Shown one piece after another: positions 38,401 to 47,894 of a DNA stretch of 64,000 nt. How positions within the stretch are numbered: position 1 is the stretch's first letter; each line of letters begins with the position of its first letter. The position numbers and the translations under genes were made by a program. A model generated the notes under the pieces. The model had not been told where the DNA came from and did no database searches. It was given only the letters and a program-made list of their open reading frames with translations. This DNA is from Saprospiraceae bacterium (GTDB lineage: Bacteria > Bacteroidota > Bacteroidia > Chitinophagales > Saprospiraceae), in the NCBI GenBank assembly GCA_016719615.1, contig JADJYQ010000001.1, positions 2,082,501-2,146,500 of the forward strand, in the 5' to 3' direction.

Positions 38401-38678
38401 ATTCTCAAACTGCAAGAACTTCTGGCTCAACATAGCCTATTTAAATAGAAGATTGAGTATAAGTATAAAAAAGACGATGGTAAGGGTTTTGAATACAGCC
38501 AGAATGTTGAAGGAATCAATTGCATAAACCCGATGAAGACATCATAAAGAATTTTAGTGGCAACGGACTTTACAATATGCAGAAACGGGCTGAAGATTTG
38601 AATGGCAAATTTAGTATTAGCTCAACTCCAAATAAAGGCACACTGATCGAATTCGATTTTATAATTTATTCAGTTTAA
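35489..38678 (+). pseudogene. Two-component sensor with Reg_prop propeller and HisKA_3 kinase, heavily frameshifted
   Basis: A membrane sensor of about 1,060 codons. Pieces are open at 35489-35836, 36013-36327, 36639-37142, 37298-37792 and 38051-38527, with others between. A signal peptide is followed by propeller repeats (GLSQGQINGIAEDQEGYLWI, SRNLLWVGNEFSG), a Y_Y_Y domain, one membrane span near 37930-37990, a HisKA_3 dimerisation domain (LHDEIGSTLSSISLA) and a HATPase remnant ending about 38678. The architecture is of NarX/LytS-type sensors that pair with LuxR regulators, as here. About ten frame breaks are present; some fall in short homopolymers. A mixture of true decay and sequence error is likely. 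Confidence 0.7.
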
Positions 38679-38735
38679 AAATAAATCAATGAAATCATTG
38701 ATGTTCATCTCAGATTGTCATCTTAAATTTGTCTT

Positions 38736-39252
38736 GTGCAAAATCTAAAAATATCCATTTTTGATGATAACAAACCCAGAAGGGATTTATTGCAATTGTT
38801 AATCAATTCAACGACAGGCTTTAGTTGTAAAAATGTCTATAATGACTGTCGCAATGTACTAAAAGAAATTGCAGCAAATACACCGGATATTATTCTCATG
38901 GATATTAATATGCCGCATGTAGATGGTATTGAAGGATTGAAATTGATAAAGAGCCAATTTCCTTGAAGGAGGAGCTCCGATGACGCCTACTGTAGCCAAG
39001 CAGGTCCTTACCTTGTTTAACAATAAACACCATCACATTCCAAAAAATGACTTTAACCTTACTGCACGCGAATCAGAAATACTGAAATTCCTGGTAGAAG
39101 GCTATAGTTATAAAAAGATTGCAGAAGAATGTAACGTATCTTATGCAACAGTGAATTCACATATCTGCCATATCTATGAGAAATTACATGTCTCTTCTGG
39201 GACGGAAGCAGTAGCGAAAGTACTGGAATACAGGATCATCCGAGATAAATAA
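38736..39252 (+). pseudogene. LuxR/NarL-family response regulator with internal deletion
   Basis: The receiver half (38736-38966) shows the acidic pair in ISIFDDNKP and the phospho-acceptor in IILMDINMPHVDG. The DNA-binding half (38980-39252) has the LuxR helix-turn-helix LTARESEILKFLVEGYSYKK then IAEECNVSYATVNSHI. Between them LIKSQFP is followed almost directly by LEGGAPMTPTVAKQV. About 40 codons normally covering receiver beta-4 and beta-5, with the conserved Thr/Ser and Lys, are absent, and the frame changes. Single-base errors do not explain this, so the gene is probably inactive. A TAAATTTG box ends 4 nt before the GTG start. Confidence 0.75.
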
Positions 39253-39377
39253 ATCAACCACTAAAATAATTTTTCGGTCCCGCGCTTACTCTAACACAAG
39301 CCAGTTTAATTTTTCCAGGATGAGCGAGTGTATGAAATTTGTATCTAAGTTGTTGATAAAATCAATGCTGAAAAATA

Positions 39378-40105
39378 TCAGTTTATAGGTGATGAGATCT
39401 CCTTTAAAAAATACTGATACAACAATGCAAATGCAATAGCCAATCCAAAACTAACCAAAGTGCCTATCAGAAAATATTCGGTGAGTTTCCGGTCCTTTGC
39501 CCGCGAGAGATCATTAAATCTGAAAACCGATTTTGCAGCCATCAGCCATCCGATCGCAGGCCATTGATTTAAAACAATAAACCCAAAAACAAATAAACGT
39601 TCCAACATCCCTATGTACTTGCCTGCATTTTTGAGGGATCATCTGCACCGGCGTCTTCAAATTTCCAGGAAGCCAGCAAAAACATCATGATCACAGCGGA
39701 AACCCGCGTTATACAAACCAAGGCAAGTATGAGCAAGATCGTCGCATCTTCAAACAAGAAATCATTTGAGAAACTTACTGAGAAATAATAATGTGCAACT
39801 GCAAACAATACAGCAAAATGCAGGATCTGGTCAGCAAAAAATAAGAATTGGCCACCCCACTTTCCGCTTAAAGTTACCTTCATCAAATCGATCAGGTAAT
39901 GAGTTCCTGCAACGATGGCTATGACCGGCCAATAATCGAAGTTAAATTGAAGCACGATTAGCAACAATAGCGCATGGACCAGTATATGCACATACAAATA
40001 AACAGATCTTCCCCGATGCGCTGCCTTGTCTTTAACCCACTTCTCAGGTTGCAGCACGAAATCTCCAAGCAAATGCGCCAATATTAATAAGAGTAATATG
40101 TTCAT
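39378..40105 (-). CDS. DUF3307 membrane protein, one frameshift
   Basis: An integral membrane protein of about 242 residues once one base is restored. The N-terminal part (39611-40105) shows AHLLGDFVLQPEKWVKDKAA and GTHYLIDLMK, the DUF3307 signature. The C-terminal part (39378-39608) carries on with two more membrane spans (RLFVFGFIVLNQWPAIG). Adding an A to the run at about 39625 reads SKNAGKYIGMLERLFVF across the join. The function is unknown. It overlaps the SatD-like gene by 4 nt, a pairing that suggests a small regulatory unit. Confidence 0.75.
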
Positions 40106-40702
40106 GGTAAGCGTTCCATTTGTTCCTGAAAATAAATTTCCATCTGCATCACCTCGTCAAAGCCTCCCCTTTTTAAAGCTTCACTCACCGTGCTTTGAGA
40201 TTTTTTCATTTTTTTAGCGATTTCTAATTGACTCTTTCCGGGATTTTCCAGATTCTGGACGATGACTTTACTTACGGCAACACTCCATTCATTCATAGTA
40301 AGTAAAGCCAATGAGAACATCACATTCAAACTCCTGTCCAAATCCGTTTCTCCCGACAAAATAGCCAAATTTTGCTTTTTTAAGCTATCAAAACATTGAC
40401 CGGATTTGATAAATGCCTCTCCGGAGGCTTCAGTGATTTTAACGATTTTCGAGGATTGCTTTCCAGACCGATACCTATGCGCACATCCAATCCGGGCTTT
40501 AGCCTGATCCCCGCTTTGATGTGAATAGCCAATTTCAAAGCCAAGTTCGCTTTTACCGCGATCTGAAAAACTATCGCCTCTGTAAACTTCCCAGTTCTTG
40601 CCCTCCGTTCCATATTGGCTCAGGATCCCTTAAGCTGGGGTAACCAAACGCGCTGTGGTCTGGCTGGGAGGACACAATATCTCCAGTTAAGACTGCAATC
40701 AT
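40102..40702 (-). pseudogene. SatD-family protein with C-terminal helix-turn-helix, frameshifted
   Basis: The reconstruction starts at ATG 40702 with MIAVLTGDIVSSQ, the typical SatD N-terminus. It continues NWEVYRGDSF, LALKLAIHIKAGIRLKPGLD and ITEASGEAFIKSGQCFDSL, and ends with a helix-turn-helix (SQLEIAKKMKKSQSTVSEAL). Open pieces are 40613-40380 and 40368-40102; at least two one-base breaks lie between, plus one near 40590. SatD proteins are thought to be regulatory, and the HTH suggests DNA binding. Palindromic ATATCG sites directly upstream are candidate targets. Confidence 0.7.
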
Positions 40703-40721
40703 AGATCATATTTGTCTATGC

Positions 40722-40756
40722 AAATATCGCTTTATAGACGATATTTCACAATATCG
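40722..40756. promoter_or_regulatory. Candidate operator AAATATCG-N9-CGATATTT plus third half-site
   Basis: AAATATCG (40722-40729) and CGATATTT (40739-40746) form a perfect 8-bp inverted repeat, followed by AATATCG (40750-40756). A weaker TACGAT lies at 40765. The array starts 20 nt upstream of the SatD-like ATG, a natural position for autoregulation. Confidence 0.55.
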
Positions 40757-40993
40757 TTCTTAAATACGATAAAATAAAATTTTTCGGCTAGATTCGAACG
40801 ATGGTGAAGAATGTACCGTTTTTACCAAATAAATGCAGGTAAGCATTCAATGGAAATTGCTAAAGCGATATAAATGCTTGTATATTTTAAATACAGGTGA
40901 ATCTTTGCTTTTTTATTTCAATACATTCACCAACGTCGAAAGCTCGAATTCAGCAAAAGCTTCAGACGAATCAGATTTAGAACGTTTACCCAA

Positions 40994-41022
40994 GGATGAT
41001 ATCACAAATTGTGATATCATCC
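40994..41022. repeat. Perfect 29-bp palindrome with 1-nt centre
   Basis: GGATGATATCACAA and TTGTGATATCATCC are exact reverse complements around a single A. There is no T-run after it, so it is not a standard terminator; a dimeric protein's binding site is more likely. Confidence 0.85.
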
Positions 41023-41249
41023 CTCCCTAGTCAATCAAGCAATTTTAAAATATAAATTGTAGGGTTTACAATTATGCCTGAATTTAGGTTATTTAGGGTA
41101 TAACTAATGATTCAAATATTATGATTCATCAAATATTTGGGGGAAGCATCTCAATTCCACCTCTTTCTGAGGTCGCTAATTGCGTCCTCAAACTTCAAAT
41201 GTATAGTGACTTTCTGATACAGAAAGTAATACATATTGATAATCAACAT

Positions 41250-41265
41250 TTTATACTAGTATAAA
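41250..41265. repeat. Perfect 16-bp palindrome TTTATACTAGTATAAA
   Basis: It lies 176 nt upstream of the AbiEi-like start and could be an operator for that regulator, which in this family usually represses its own operon through inverted repeats. The distance is large, so the link is weak. Confidence 0.45.
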
Positions 41266-41441
41266 TAAGGCACAATTTTGTATTTCTTTACTGAAAGGTC
41301 AAGCTTTCTTCTCTATATAAAGAAACACTACATAATTATATTTGCTTGTTTATCTGTTATTTATAATATTTTTTGCATGAATTATGAACTATATTTTATA
41401 TATTTTGGTTTAAATACTGTAAATTTGTGAATCATAGAAAC

Positions 41442-42011
41442 ATGGAACGCAAAATACTTGAATTAAAAGCAAAACTTAAACCAGGTACAGTTTACCGAGG
41501 GAAGATCTATTACTTTGGTCTAAATTGATAGATAGACATTTGGAGCAACTTCATGATGATGGCATCGTAGAAAAATTATCTCAAGGGCTTTACTATGTTC
41601 CTGAAAAGAGTGTCTTTGGCAATGTACCTCCAGATGAAAAAAACTTGTAAGCGCCCTTTCTTAAAGAGGATCATTTTAATAACCTCGTTTAATGCCTACA
41701 ATAGCCTTGGTTTAGGAACTACACAATTGTACAATGAACGAATAGTTTATAACCGGAAACGTCATGGCGTAGTAAAATTGGGTAACGTTCTTTCATTTTC
41801 ATAAAAGTTTGCCTTTCCAAAAAAAGCAACAGAAGAATATTTAATAGTTGAATTAGTAAATAATCTTGACCATTTAGCAGAAGATCAGGAAATGGTATTG
41901 ACAAAGGTAAAGCTAAAGGCTCAGCAAATGAATAAACGAAATCTGAACCGCAATCTCAATCTTTATGGTAATGTAAGAACAAAAAAACTTCTTACTGCTG
42001 CATTTGCTTAA
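41442..42011 (+). pseudogene. AbiEi-type antitoxin/regulator, frameshifted
   Basis: A reconstruction of about 190 residues from ATG 41442 (MERKILELKAKLKPGTVYR) to TAA 42009-42011. After one shift it reads SKLIDRHLEQLHDDGIVEKL and SQGLYYVPEKSVFGNVPPDE (winged helix-turn-helix part), then AYNSLGLGTTQLYNERIVYN, and ends NLYGNVRTKKLLTAAFA. This is the antitoxin that pairs with AbiEii toxins in type IV systems. Several frame breaks, mostly in A/T runs, stop it being read as one ORF. The toxin gene follows after 10 nt. Confidence 0.7.
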
Positions 42012-42021
42012 TTTATATTAC

Positions 42022-42973
42022 ATGAAAAAGGTTTACTTACATAATCATGCCGAATTTGAAAAATATTATCCGTATTCTTAGTGATGAAATGAATATAGAT
42101 GCTGGACTAATTGAAAAGGATTATTGGATTATGCACGTATTATACGCTTTAAAAGTAAACGGATATGAATATGAATTGAAGGGAGGAACATCCCTATCGA
42201 AAGGATATAAAATCATAGAAAGATTTTCAGAGGACATTGATATTCACATTCATCCGCCAACGGGTTTGGAATTAAATTTAAATCCCAATAATACCAATCC
42301 AGCTACATTAGCAAAGAGAATTAAATTTTATGATGACTTGTCCGAGGAGTTTGAAATCGAGGGTATTTCTAAAATAATTAGGATCACGAATTTGATAATG
42401 ATAAAACTTATTTAAGTGGGGAATAAGGTTATTATATAAAAATTATTTTCCATCAACAGCAGGAGCAAAAGAAGGAGTTCTCCTCGAGGTCGGATTTGAT
42501 AAAGCGGCTCCCAATAAAAAGATTACTATTTCTTCCTGGACTTATGATAGGGCTATATCGCAAATTCAGTCCGAGATAATTGATAATAGAGCAATTGATA
42601 TACCCTGCTATCACCCAGATATACCTTTATCGAAAAGCTTCAAACAATAGCAACAAAATTTAGAAATGAATTGGAATCCGGGGAAATCAAGCAAAATTTT
42701 CTTAGACAATACTATGATGTAGCAATGCTTTTGCAACACGAACAGTTAAGAATTTATTGGTACTCCTCAGTATCAAGAACATAAAAAATTAAGGTTCCCC
42801 AAAACTGATTTTGATATCCCAATTAAGGAAAACGAAGCCTTTCTATTGGCAAATCGCGAGTTAGAGATAAATTTAAAGAAAGATATGAATCTACGAAAAG
42901 TCTTTACTATTCAGGACAACCTGATTTTGATGATTTACTGAGAATCATTCATTCGAACATCGAGAGACTCTAA
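42022..42973 (+). pseudogene. AbiEii-type nucleotidyltransferase toxin, frameshifted
   Basis: A reconstruction of about 315 residues from ATG 42022 (MKKVYLHNHAEFE). The open part 42047-42415 includes LIEKDYWIMHVLYALK, the nucleotide-binding GGTSLSKGY motif and the metal-binding SEDIDIHI motif. Downstream frames give KEGVLLEVGFDKAAPNKKIT, ISSWTYDRA, CYHPDIPLSKSFKQ-like and NFLRQYYDV segments, ending near SNIERL. AbiEii toxins transfer nucleotides to target RNAs and act in phage defence or plasmid stabilisation. Both genes of the pair are broken as sequenced, either from error or because the system has been lost. Confidence 0.7.
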
Positions 42974-43099
42974 TGTTAAAATTGGAATTATGTCTCCATT
43001 CGAATTTAGACAAATTAAGCTTGTTCATAGCCAACTAGGCCATTAAAATCAACATTCAGCTAAAATTATCATATGTTTTTGTGAATTTGTATAAATTTA

Positions 43100-44476
43100 T
43101 TACTTTCCGATACAAAACTTACTAAATATATTCCCCAAAATCTCTTCCGTGTGAATTTCCCCACTAATTTCCGAAAGTTCATAACTCATTCGACGGATTG
43201 ACTGTGCCAACAGATCGGTAGCCTCGTTGGTAACTAACAGTCGTTCGGCATCTTGTAATGCATACTGGGCTTGTACGAGCGACTTCATGTGCCGCGCATT
43301 GATGGCAAAGGGAATGGATTCCAGGTGACAATTGCCGGTACCTAGTTGAAACAATTCATTTATGAGAATTTCCTTATGGAGTCCGGATTTAGCTGCTAAA
43401 GATATTAAGATACAATGTTCTGGAAGAATATCGGTATATGATTGCATTTTATATTCGGGATACAAATCCATTTTATTGGCAATAACGATTACTTTTGAAC
43501 CATATGTTTTTAAAGCATCAATCTCTAACTTTAAACTTGTAGCATCCAGTTCGCCGGGATCAAAAACGTAGATCAAAATATCGGCCTGTTTTATTTTCTC
43601 CTTTGCGCGGACTACCCCCAGTTGCTCGATCTTGTCCTCAGACTCTCTAAGCCCGGCTGTATCGATAAAATGAAATAACAATCCGCGAATATTTGCCCGT
43701 TCTTCGATCGTATCCCTTGTAGTACCGGGTATGTCAGATACTAACGCCCGTTCGTCATTGAGTAAAAGATTCAGCAAAGTTGATTTACAGGCATTTGGTT
43801 TTCCTGCAATCACCGTCAGTATTCCAGTGCGAATGGCATTTCCTAATTGAAAACTATCCAGCAATCCTGGATGCGTTTATTTATTTGGTTCAATAATTTT
43901 TAAAACCAGCCAGTCAGCAAATTCCACATCTTCACTAAAATCAAGTTCCAATTCAATGAGACTTTGAAACTGCAACAATTGACTTCTTAGTTCCGCGATT
44001 TCATTCCGGATACTTCCTTTCAATTGATTCAATGCCAGCCTATGTGCAGCTTCCGTTTCTGAAGCAATCAAGTCGGCCACTGCCTCCGCCTGTGATAGAT
44101 CCATTTTTCCATTGAGAAATGCGCGCTGTGTAAATTCGCCAGGCATTGCCAATTCTGCCCCATGTCGAGTCACAAGATTTAATAAACGATGGATGATAAA
44201 TACAGAACCATGACACTGATTTCGACCACATCTTCACCGGTGTAAGAATGTGGTGCTTTGAATACAGTTACCAAAACTTCATCTAAATCCAAACCTGCTT
44301 CATCCCGTATTTTGCCAAATAAACATTGCGGTGAATTGCTGGATTGTATATTTTAACTGAAAATATTGCTTTCAAAATCGCAACAGATTTTTCACCCGAC
44401 ATTCTTATTACCGCAATGGCACTCATTCCGGGTGCAGTGCTTAAGGCGACAATCGGTGTAGATTCCTTGTGATCAT
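43100..44476 (-). pseudogene. mnmE: tRNA modification GTPase MnmE, frameshifted as sequenced
   Basis: MnmE with MnmG modifies the wobble uridine of tRNAs. The gene reads MINKESTPIVALSTAPG from ATG 44476 if one A is added, then AVIRMSGEKSVAIL, GLDLDEVLVTVFKAPHSYTG, the helical domain and the G domain, and ends KFCIGK with the family's C-terminal Cys. About five single-base gains or losses in A/T runs (near 44468, 44315, 44215, 43902 and 43866) interrupt it. Restored length is about 459 residues, which is normal. The Walker A motif reads GKPNACKST instead of G-x-PNAGKST, a Gly-to-Cys change that would impair GTP binding. An essential-type gene with so many run-length faults points to sequence error. 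Confidence 0.85.
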
Positions 44477-44836
44477 TTTATAAAATACATGCAAAGCTAA
44501 ATGGTTTTCTTCTATTCGTTAATTTAGGATTTTGATAAGGTGTGGATGAATATGTAATGGGGTTATGTGGTTTTCAATTCATGCTTGCGTTGGGGTTCCC
44601 GCAGATTTCCGCAGATTTAGTTCCCGCAGAAAGCGCAGATTGGCTTCATCCTACAGAATTTATCTGCGAAATCAGCGGGAACCCTTCATGCATTCAAAAG
44701 TACCCCAACAGCCACTCACTTTCATCACACACCATGCGGAAACTTATTTGCCATCCTTTTTGTTGAATCTTATGGATGTATATCCATTTGAATATTACCA
44801 TGAGAAGGCATAACTTTGCCGCTAAACAAACGATAA
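44477..44836. other. Non-coding gap with CTGCG-type repeats
   Basis: Around 44597-44685 the motif CGCAGAT/ATCTGCG recurs in both orientations (CCCGCAGATTTCCGCAGA, TTATCTGCGAAATCAGCGG), matching similar sequence at 690-720 (CTGCGAAATCTGCGGGA). No gene was supported; the small open frames there are by-products of the repeats. Confidence 0.55.
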
Positions 44837-45328
44837 ATGAGCATTAAAGAGCAAATGGTCACCAGCGGAAAAAAATGGTGGCGTTATATAAAAATTACGT
44901 TCATGATTTTAGTGGCTTTGGGTTTAGCTTTATTGCTTTACCTGTTTTTCGCCGATTACAGCGAAGGCACACGCACAGGATACGTAACGAAAATCAGTCA
45001 CAAGGGATATGTTTTCAAAACTTATGAAGGTGAATTGAATTTTGGATTCTTTGGAGGCACTGCTACCAAAGGTTTACCATCTGATAATGTTTGGTATTTT
45101 TCTGTGACCAATTCTAAAGTAGCAAAAGATGTTGAAGAAGCCTCCAAATCAGGTAGCAAAGTCACCTTACACTATAAACAAAAATACATTAAAATTTCAC
45201 TGCGTGGGGATACCGAATATTTGGTTTATAAAGTAGAAGGCTTGCATCAAGCTCAACCCGCAACACAAACACCACCGCCGGCAAATCCACAAATTTTACC
45301 GGGTGCTTCACCAGATACGAGCCGTTAA
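44837..45328 (+). CDS. Membrane-anchored protein of unknown function
   Basis: A 163-residue protein with one N-terminal membrane span (about 20-43), then a soluble domain predicted mainly as beta-strands (TRTGYVTKISHKGYVFKTYE) and a Pro/Gln/Thr-rich tail. The soluble part is probably outside the cytoplasmic membrane. Similar short proteins are common in Bacteroidota, but I know no function. It overlaps the end of feoB by 4 nt tail to tail. Confidence 0.65.
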   Translation: MSIKEQMVTSGKKWWRYIKITFMILVALGLALLLYLFFADYSEGTRTGYVTKISHKGYVFKTYEGELNFGFFGGTATKGLPSDNVWYFSVTNSKVAKDVEEASKSGSKVTLHYKQKYIKISLRGDTEYLVYKVEGLHQAQPATQTPPPANPQILPGASPDTSR

Positions 45329-46732
45329 AAAAAATGATAGGCTAACCAGGAGCTGAGATAAGCAAGTGCTCCCATATAAACAAATTGAATTACAGGCCAC
45401 TTCCTGCTCTTTGTTTCTTTCCACATGACGGCAAATGTACTCATGCATTGCATGGCAAATGCATAAAAGAGGATCAATGACAAACTTGTTTTTGAATTAT
45501 AAAATACAGATCCATCCGGTCGCAATTCCTGCGCCATTTTTTGTCTCAATAAAACTTCATTTTCAGAAGTACCCAAACTGTAAATAGTTGACATGGTTCC
45601 TACAAAAACTTCACGGGCTGCAAATGAAGTGATCAATGCAATGGAAATTTTCCAATCAAATCCGAGCGGTTCAAATACAGGCTCTATAAATTTTCCAATT
45701 TTTCCGGCAAAAGAATGCTCCAACTTCGTAGCATCTATTTCATTTTCCAATTGTATCGGATCTAATTGTTCTAATCTGCCTTTTTCCCGCAAATCCGTTT
45801 CAACTTGTTGCAATTCGCCACTCCAGGAAAAGCTCGCCAAAAACCACAAAACTACACTGATGATCAAAATGATGCTCCCGGCTTGCATGACAAATGTTCT
45901 CACTTTATCATAAACAACCAGCAGAACATTCTTCAAACTAGGCCATCGATAGTCCGGAAGTTGTAAAATCAAATAACTCAAATCATCTGATTTTACAAAA
46001 AATCGAATGATCGCAGCTGTAAGCAAAGCCAAAAGTATACCCAGGCAGTACAATCCCATGAATGCAATGCCCTGACTGTTGAATATTCCAAAAACTTCTT
46101 CATAGGGCACCACAAAACCTATCAATGCGGTGTATACCGGAATACGGGCAGAACATGGAATCAGCGGGATCACAAACATGGTGACCAAACGATCTCTTTT
46201 ATTATTGATATTTCGCGTTGACAAGATGGCCGGAATTGCACATGCTCCGCCACTGATCAATCCAACCAGTGATCTTCCATTTAATCCGAATTTCCGGAGA
46301 ATGTGATCAAACATGTAAACAACCCGGGCCATGTATCCCAATTCTTCCATCCATCCGATTAATAAAAACAACAAGGCAATTTGCGGTATAAAAACAAGTA
46401 CGCCACTCAATCCCGGAATGATCCCTTTTAGAATTAAATCGGACAACCATCCATGAGGAAGCATTTCACTCAATACACCTTGTAAAGAAGCAAATGCGGA
46501 TTCTATATAATCCATCGGGATAGATGCCCAGGAAAAAATGGCCTGAAAGACCAAAAACATGACCATTGTAAAAAAAACAGCCCCAAGCATAGGATGTGTT
46601 AGCCACCGATCCAATCGCAATGTCCGCGTATTGAGTTGTTCAGCGCCTCCTAATTTATTTTCTGCAATCCAGGATTCAATCAAGTGATACCTCGACATTG
46701 TTTCCTCAATTTGGAGGCTCAGTGATTTTTTT
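45325..46732 (-). CDS. feoB: Ferrous iron transporter FeoB, membrane part (after frameshift)
   Basis: The permease part of FeoB, which imports Fe(II). It follows the G-domain fragment after a one-base shift in a run of seven T at 46726-46732 (an inserted A on the coding strand). The joined protein reads DKKSLSLQIEETMSRYHLIE. About ten membrane spans follow, with the two Gate motifs (GLISGGACAIPAILSTRNI and the later FAAREVFVGTMSTIYSLG). The frame continues past 46732, but that upstream stretch is not FeoB sequence. Confidence 0.85.
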
Positions 46733-47395
46733 GTCAAATGTCTGCTGGGATGTAAATTCATCAATTCTTTGTGCGTAGTGTTTCCATAAATAAAAATGAT
46801 ATGGAGCTTGTTGGTCCTTCGATTGCTCAAATTCTTCAAGAAGTTCAGGCGAGAGTTTAAAAAATATTTCTTTGGCACTTGCATTTTCAATGAATGCTCT
46901 TAAATTTTTGATTTCTGTTTTGAGCAATTCAAGATTCAATGCGGTTTTTGTGCTCACCGGAATTGTTTTACATAACAGTTTCTGCTCCATAAATCGCTTG
47001 TGCACGTCAATGGTCTTTTGATCGACCTGATCGCAATTGCTTAAACACACTAACACCGGTATTTTCAAATCGATGATCTGGGTGAGCAGCAACAACTGCT
47101 TATCCAGCAATTGTATATCAGCGATGTACAATATAGCATCCGGTTGAAAAGAAGCTTTTTCATCCAGCAAAGCCTGGGTAAGCAAAAATTCATCGGATGT
47201 ATTCGAATGCAAACTATATGCTCCCGGAAAATCTATGATTTCGATAGGTTCATGATGTAAGCCTTTAATGACTCCCGAATGTACTTCAACGGTAACTCCC
47301 GGGTAATTACCTACTTTTTGATGGAGTCCCGTCAAAGCGTTAAAAACACTCGACTTACCACTATTCGGGTTGCCAATTAATGCCAACTTAAGCAT
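46726..47395 (-). CDS. feoB: Ferrous iron transporter FeoB, N-terminal GTPase part
   Basis: G-domain part of the split FeoB. GTP-binding motifs are visible: GNPNSGKSSVFNAL (G1), DFPGAYSL (G3, DxxG), SNCDQVD (a G4 NxxD variant) and PVSTKTALNLE (G5). It starts at ATG 47395, 31 nt after the feoA stop. The frame runs out at 46706 after the T-run; the permease part continues in the other frame. Confidence 0.87.
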
Positions 47396-47426
47396 GGTGA
47401 GTGTTTAAATCCAATTCTTCGAGTTC

Positions 47427-47621
47427 TCATTCCTGAAATTCATCCTCTCTCAAGGCAAAATGACATCTGTCGACCGAAACATAAAAAGCTCCGCCCCAGG
47501 GTGACTTTCTCCATACATGTAGGGTTCTGCCCGGATATAGTCCCAAACTGATGATTCGGGCAGCCAATACCGGGTCCTTGATACCTTTGATGATAAAACT
47601 ACGAGCTAAAAATGCTTCCAC
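47427..47621 (-). CDS. feoA: FeoA-domain protein
   Basis: A 64-residue SH3-like protein that assists FeoB. RIISLGLYPGRTLHVWRKSP and the closing HFALREDEF are FeoA signatures. The start is GTG 47621. A TACTTTTG promoter box lies 5 nt upstream, so the mRNA leader would be nearly absent. FeoA and FeoB form an operon for ferrous iron uptake, consistent with low-oxygen growth. Confidence 0.85.
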   Translation of the reverse strand: MEAFLARSFIIKGIKDPVLAARIISLGLYPGRTLHVWRKSPWGGAFYVSVDRCHFALREDEFQE

Positions 47622-47626
47622 GGGGG

Positions 47627-47634
47627 CAAAAGTA
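47627..47634 (-). promoter_or_regulatory. Candidate -7 element TACTTTTG before feoA
   Basis: On the minus strand TACTTTTG matches TAnnTTTG and ends 5 nt before the GTG of feoA. No -33 partner was found. Confidence 0.4.
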
Positions 47635-47894
47635 AGTGGCTTTCGACGGACTCACTAATAAAAAAATGCAAGGCAACATCATAGCAGATGGAGGTATTTA
47701 AACAGTGTAAACACATCAAGACTAGTCGGATGTGTCATCCAGCAATTTAAATACGCTATCCTAAGCCTAAACCAGCGAAGATTAGCCAATCTTCAATCCA
47801 CTTTCTCCTACTCAATGGAACCAAGGCAAATTCTGATTGTTAAATTAGCATCCAAAGCAGCGAATGCGACGGGAATCCCGTTATATTCGTAGCG

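Larger units (their letters stand above)
40771..41441. other. Long non-coding region with palindromes
   Basis: About 670 nt of AT-rich DNA between divergent SatD-like and AbiEi-like genes. It contains a 29-bp palindrome (40994-41022), an ACTTTCTG-ATA-CAGAAAGT hairpin (41209-41227) and a 16-bp palindrome TTTATACTAGTATAAA (41250-41265). The only open frame (40833-41030) has no recognisable features. Confidence 0.55.

Noticed and set aside
40994..41022. Rho-independent terminator
   Set aside because: The hairpin is perfect but no T-run follows on either strand.
40833..41030. 65-codon open frame in the palindrome region
   Set aside because: No signal, domain or promoter supports it, and its end is made by the 29-bp palindrome; the flanking DNA is non-coding AT-rich sequence.
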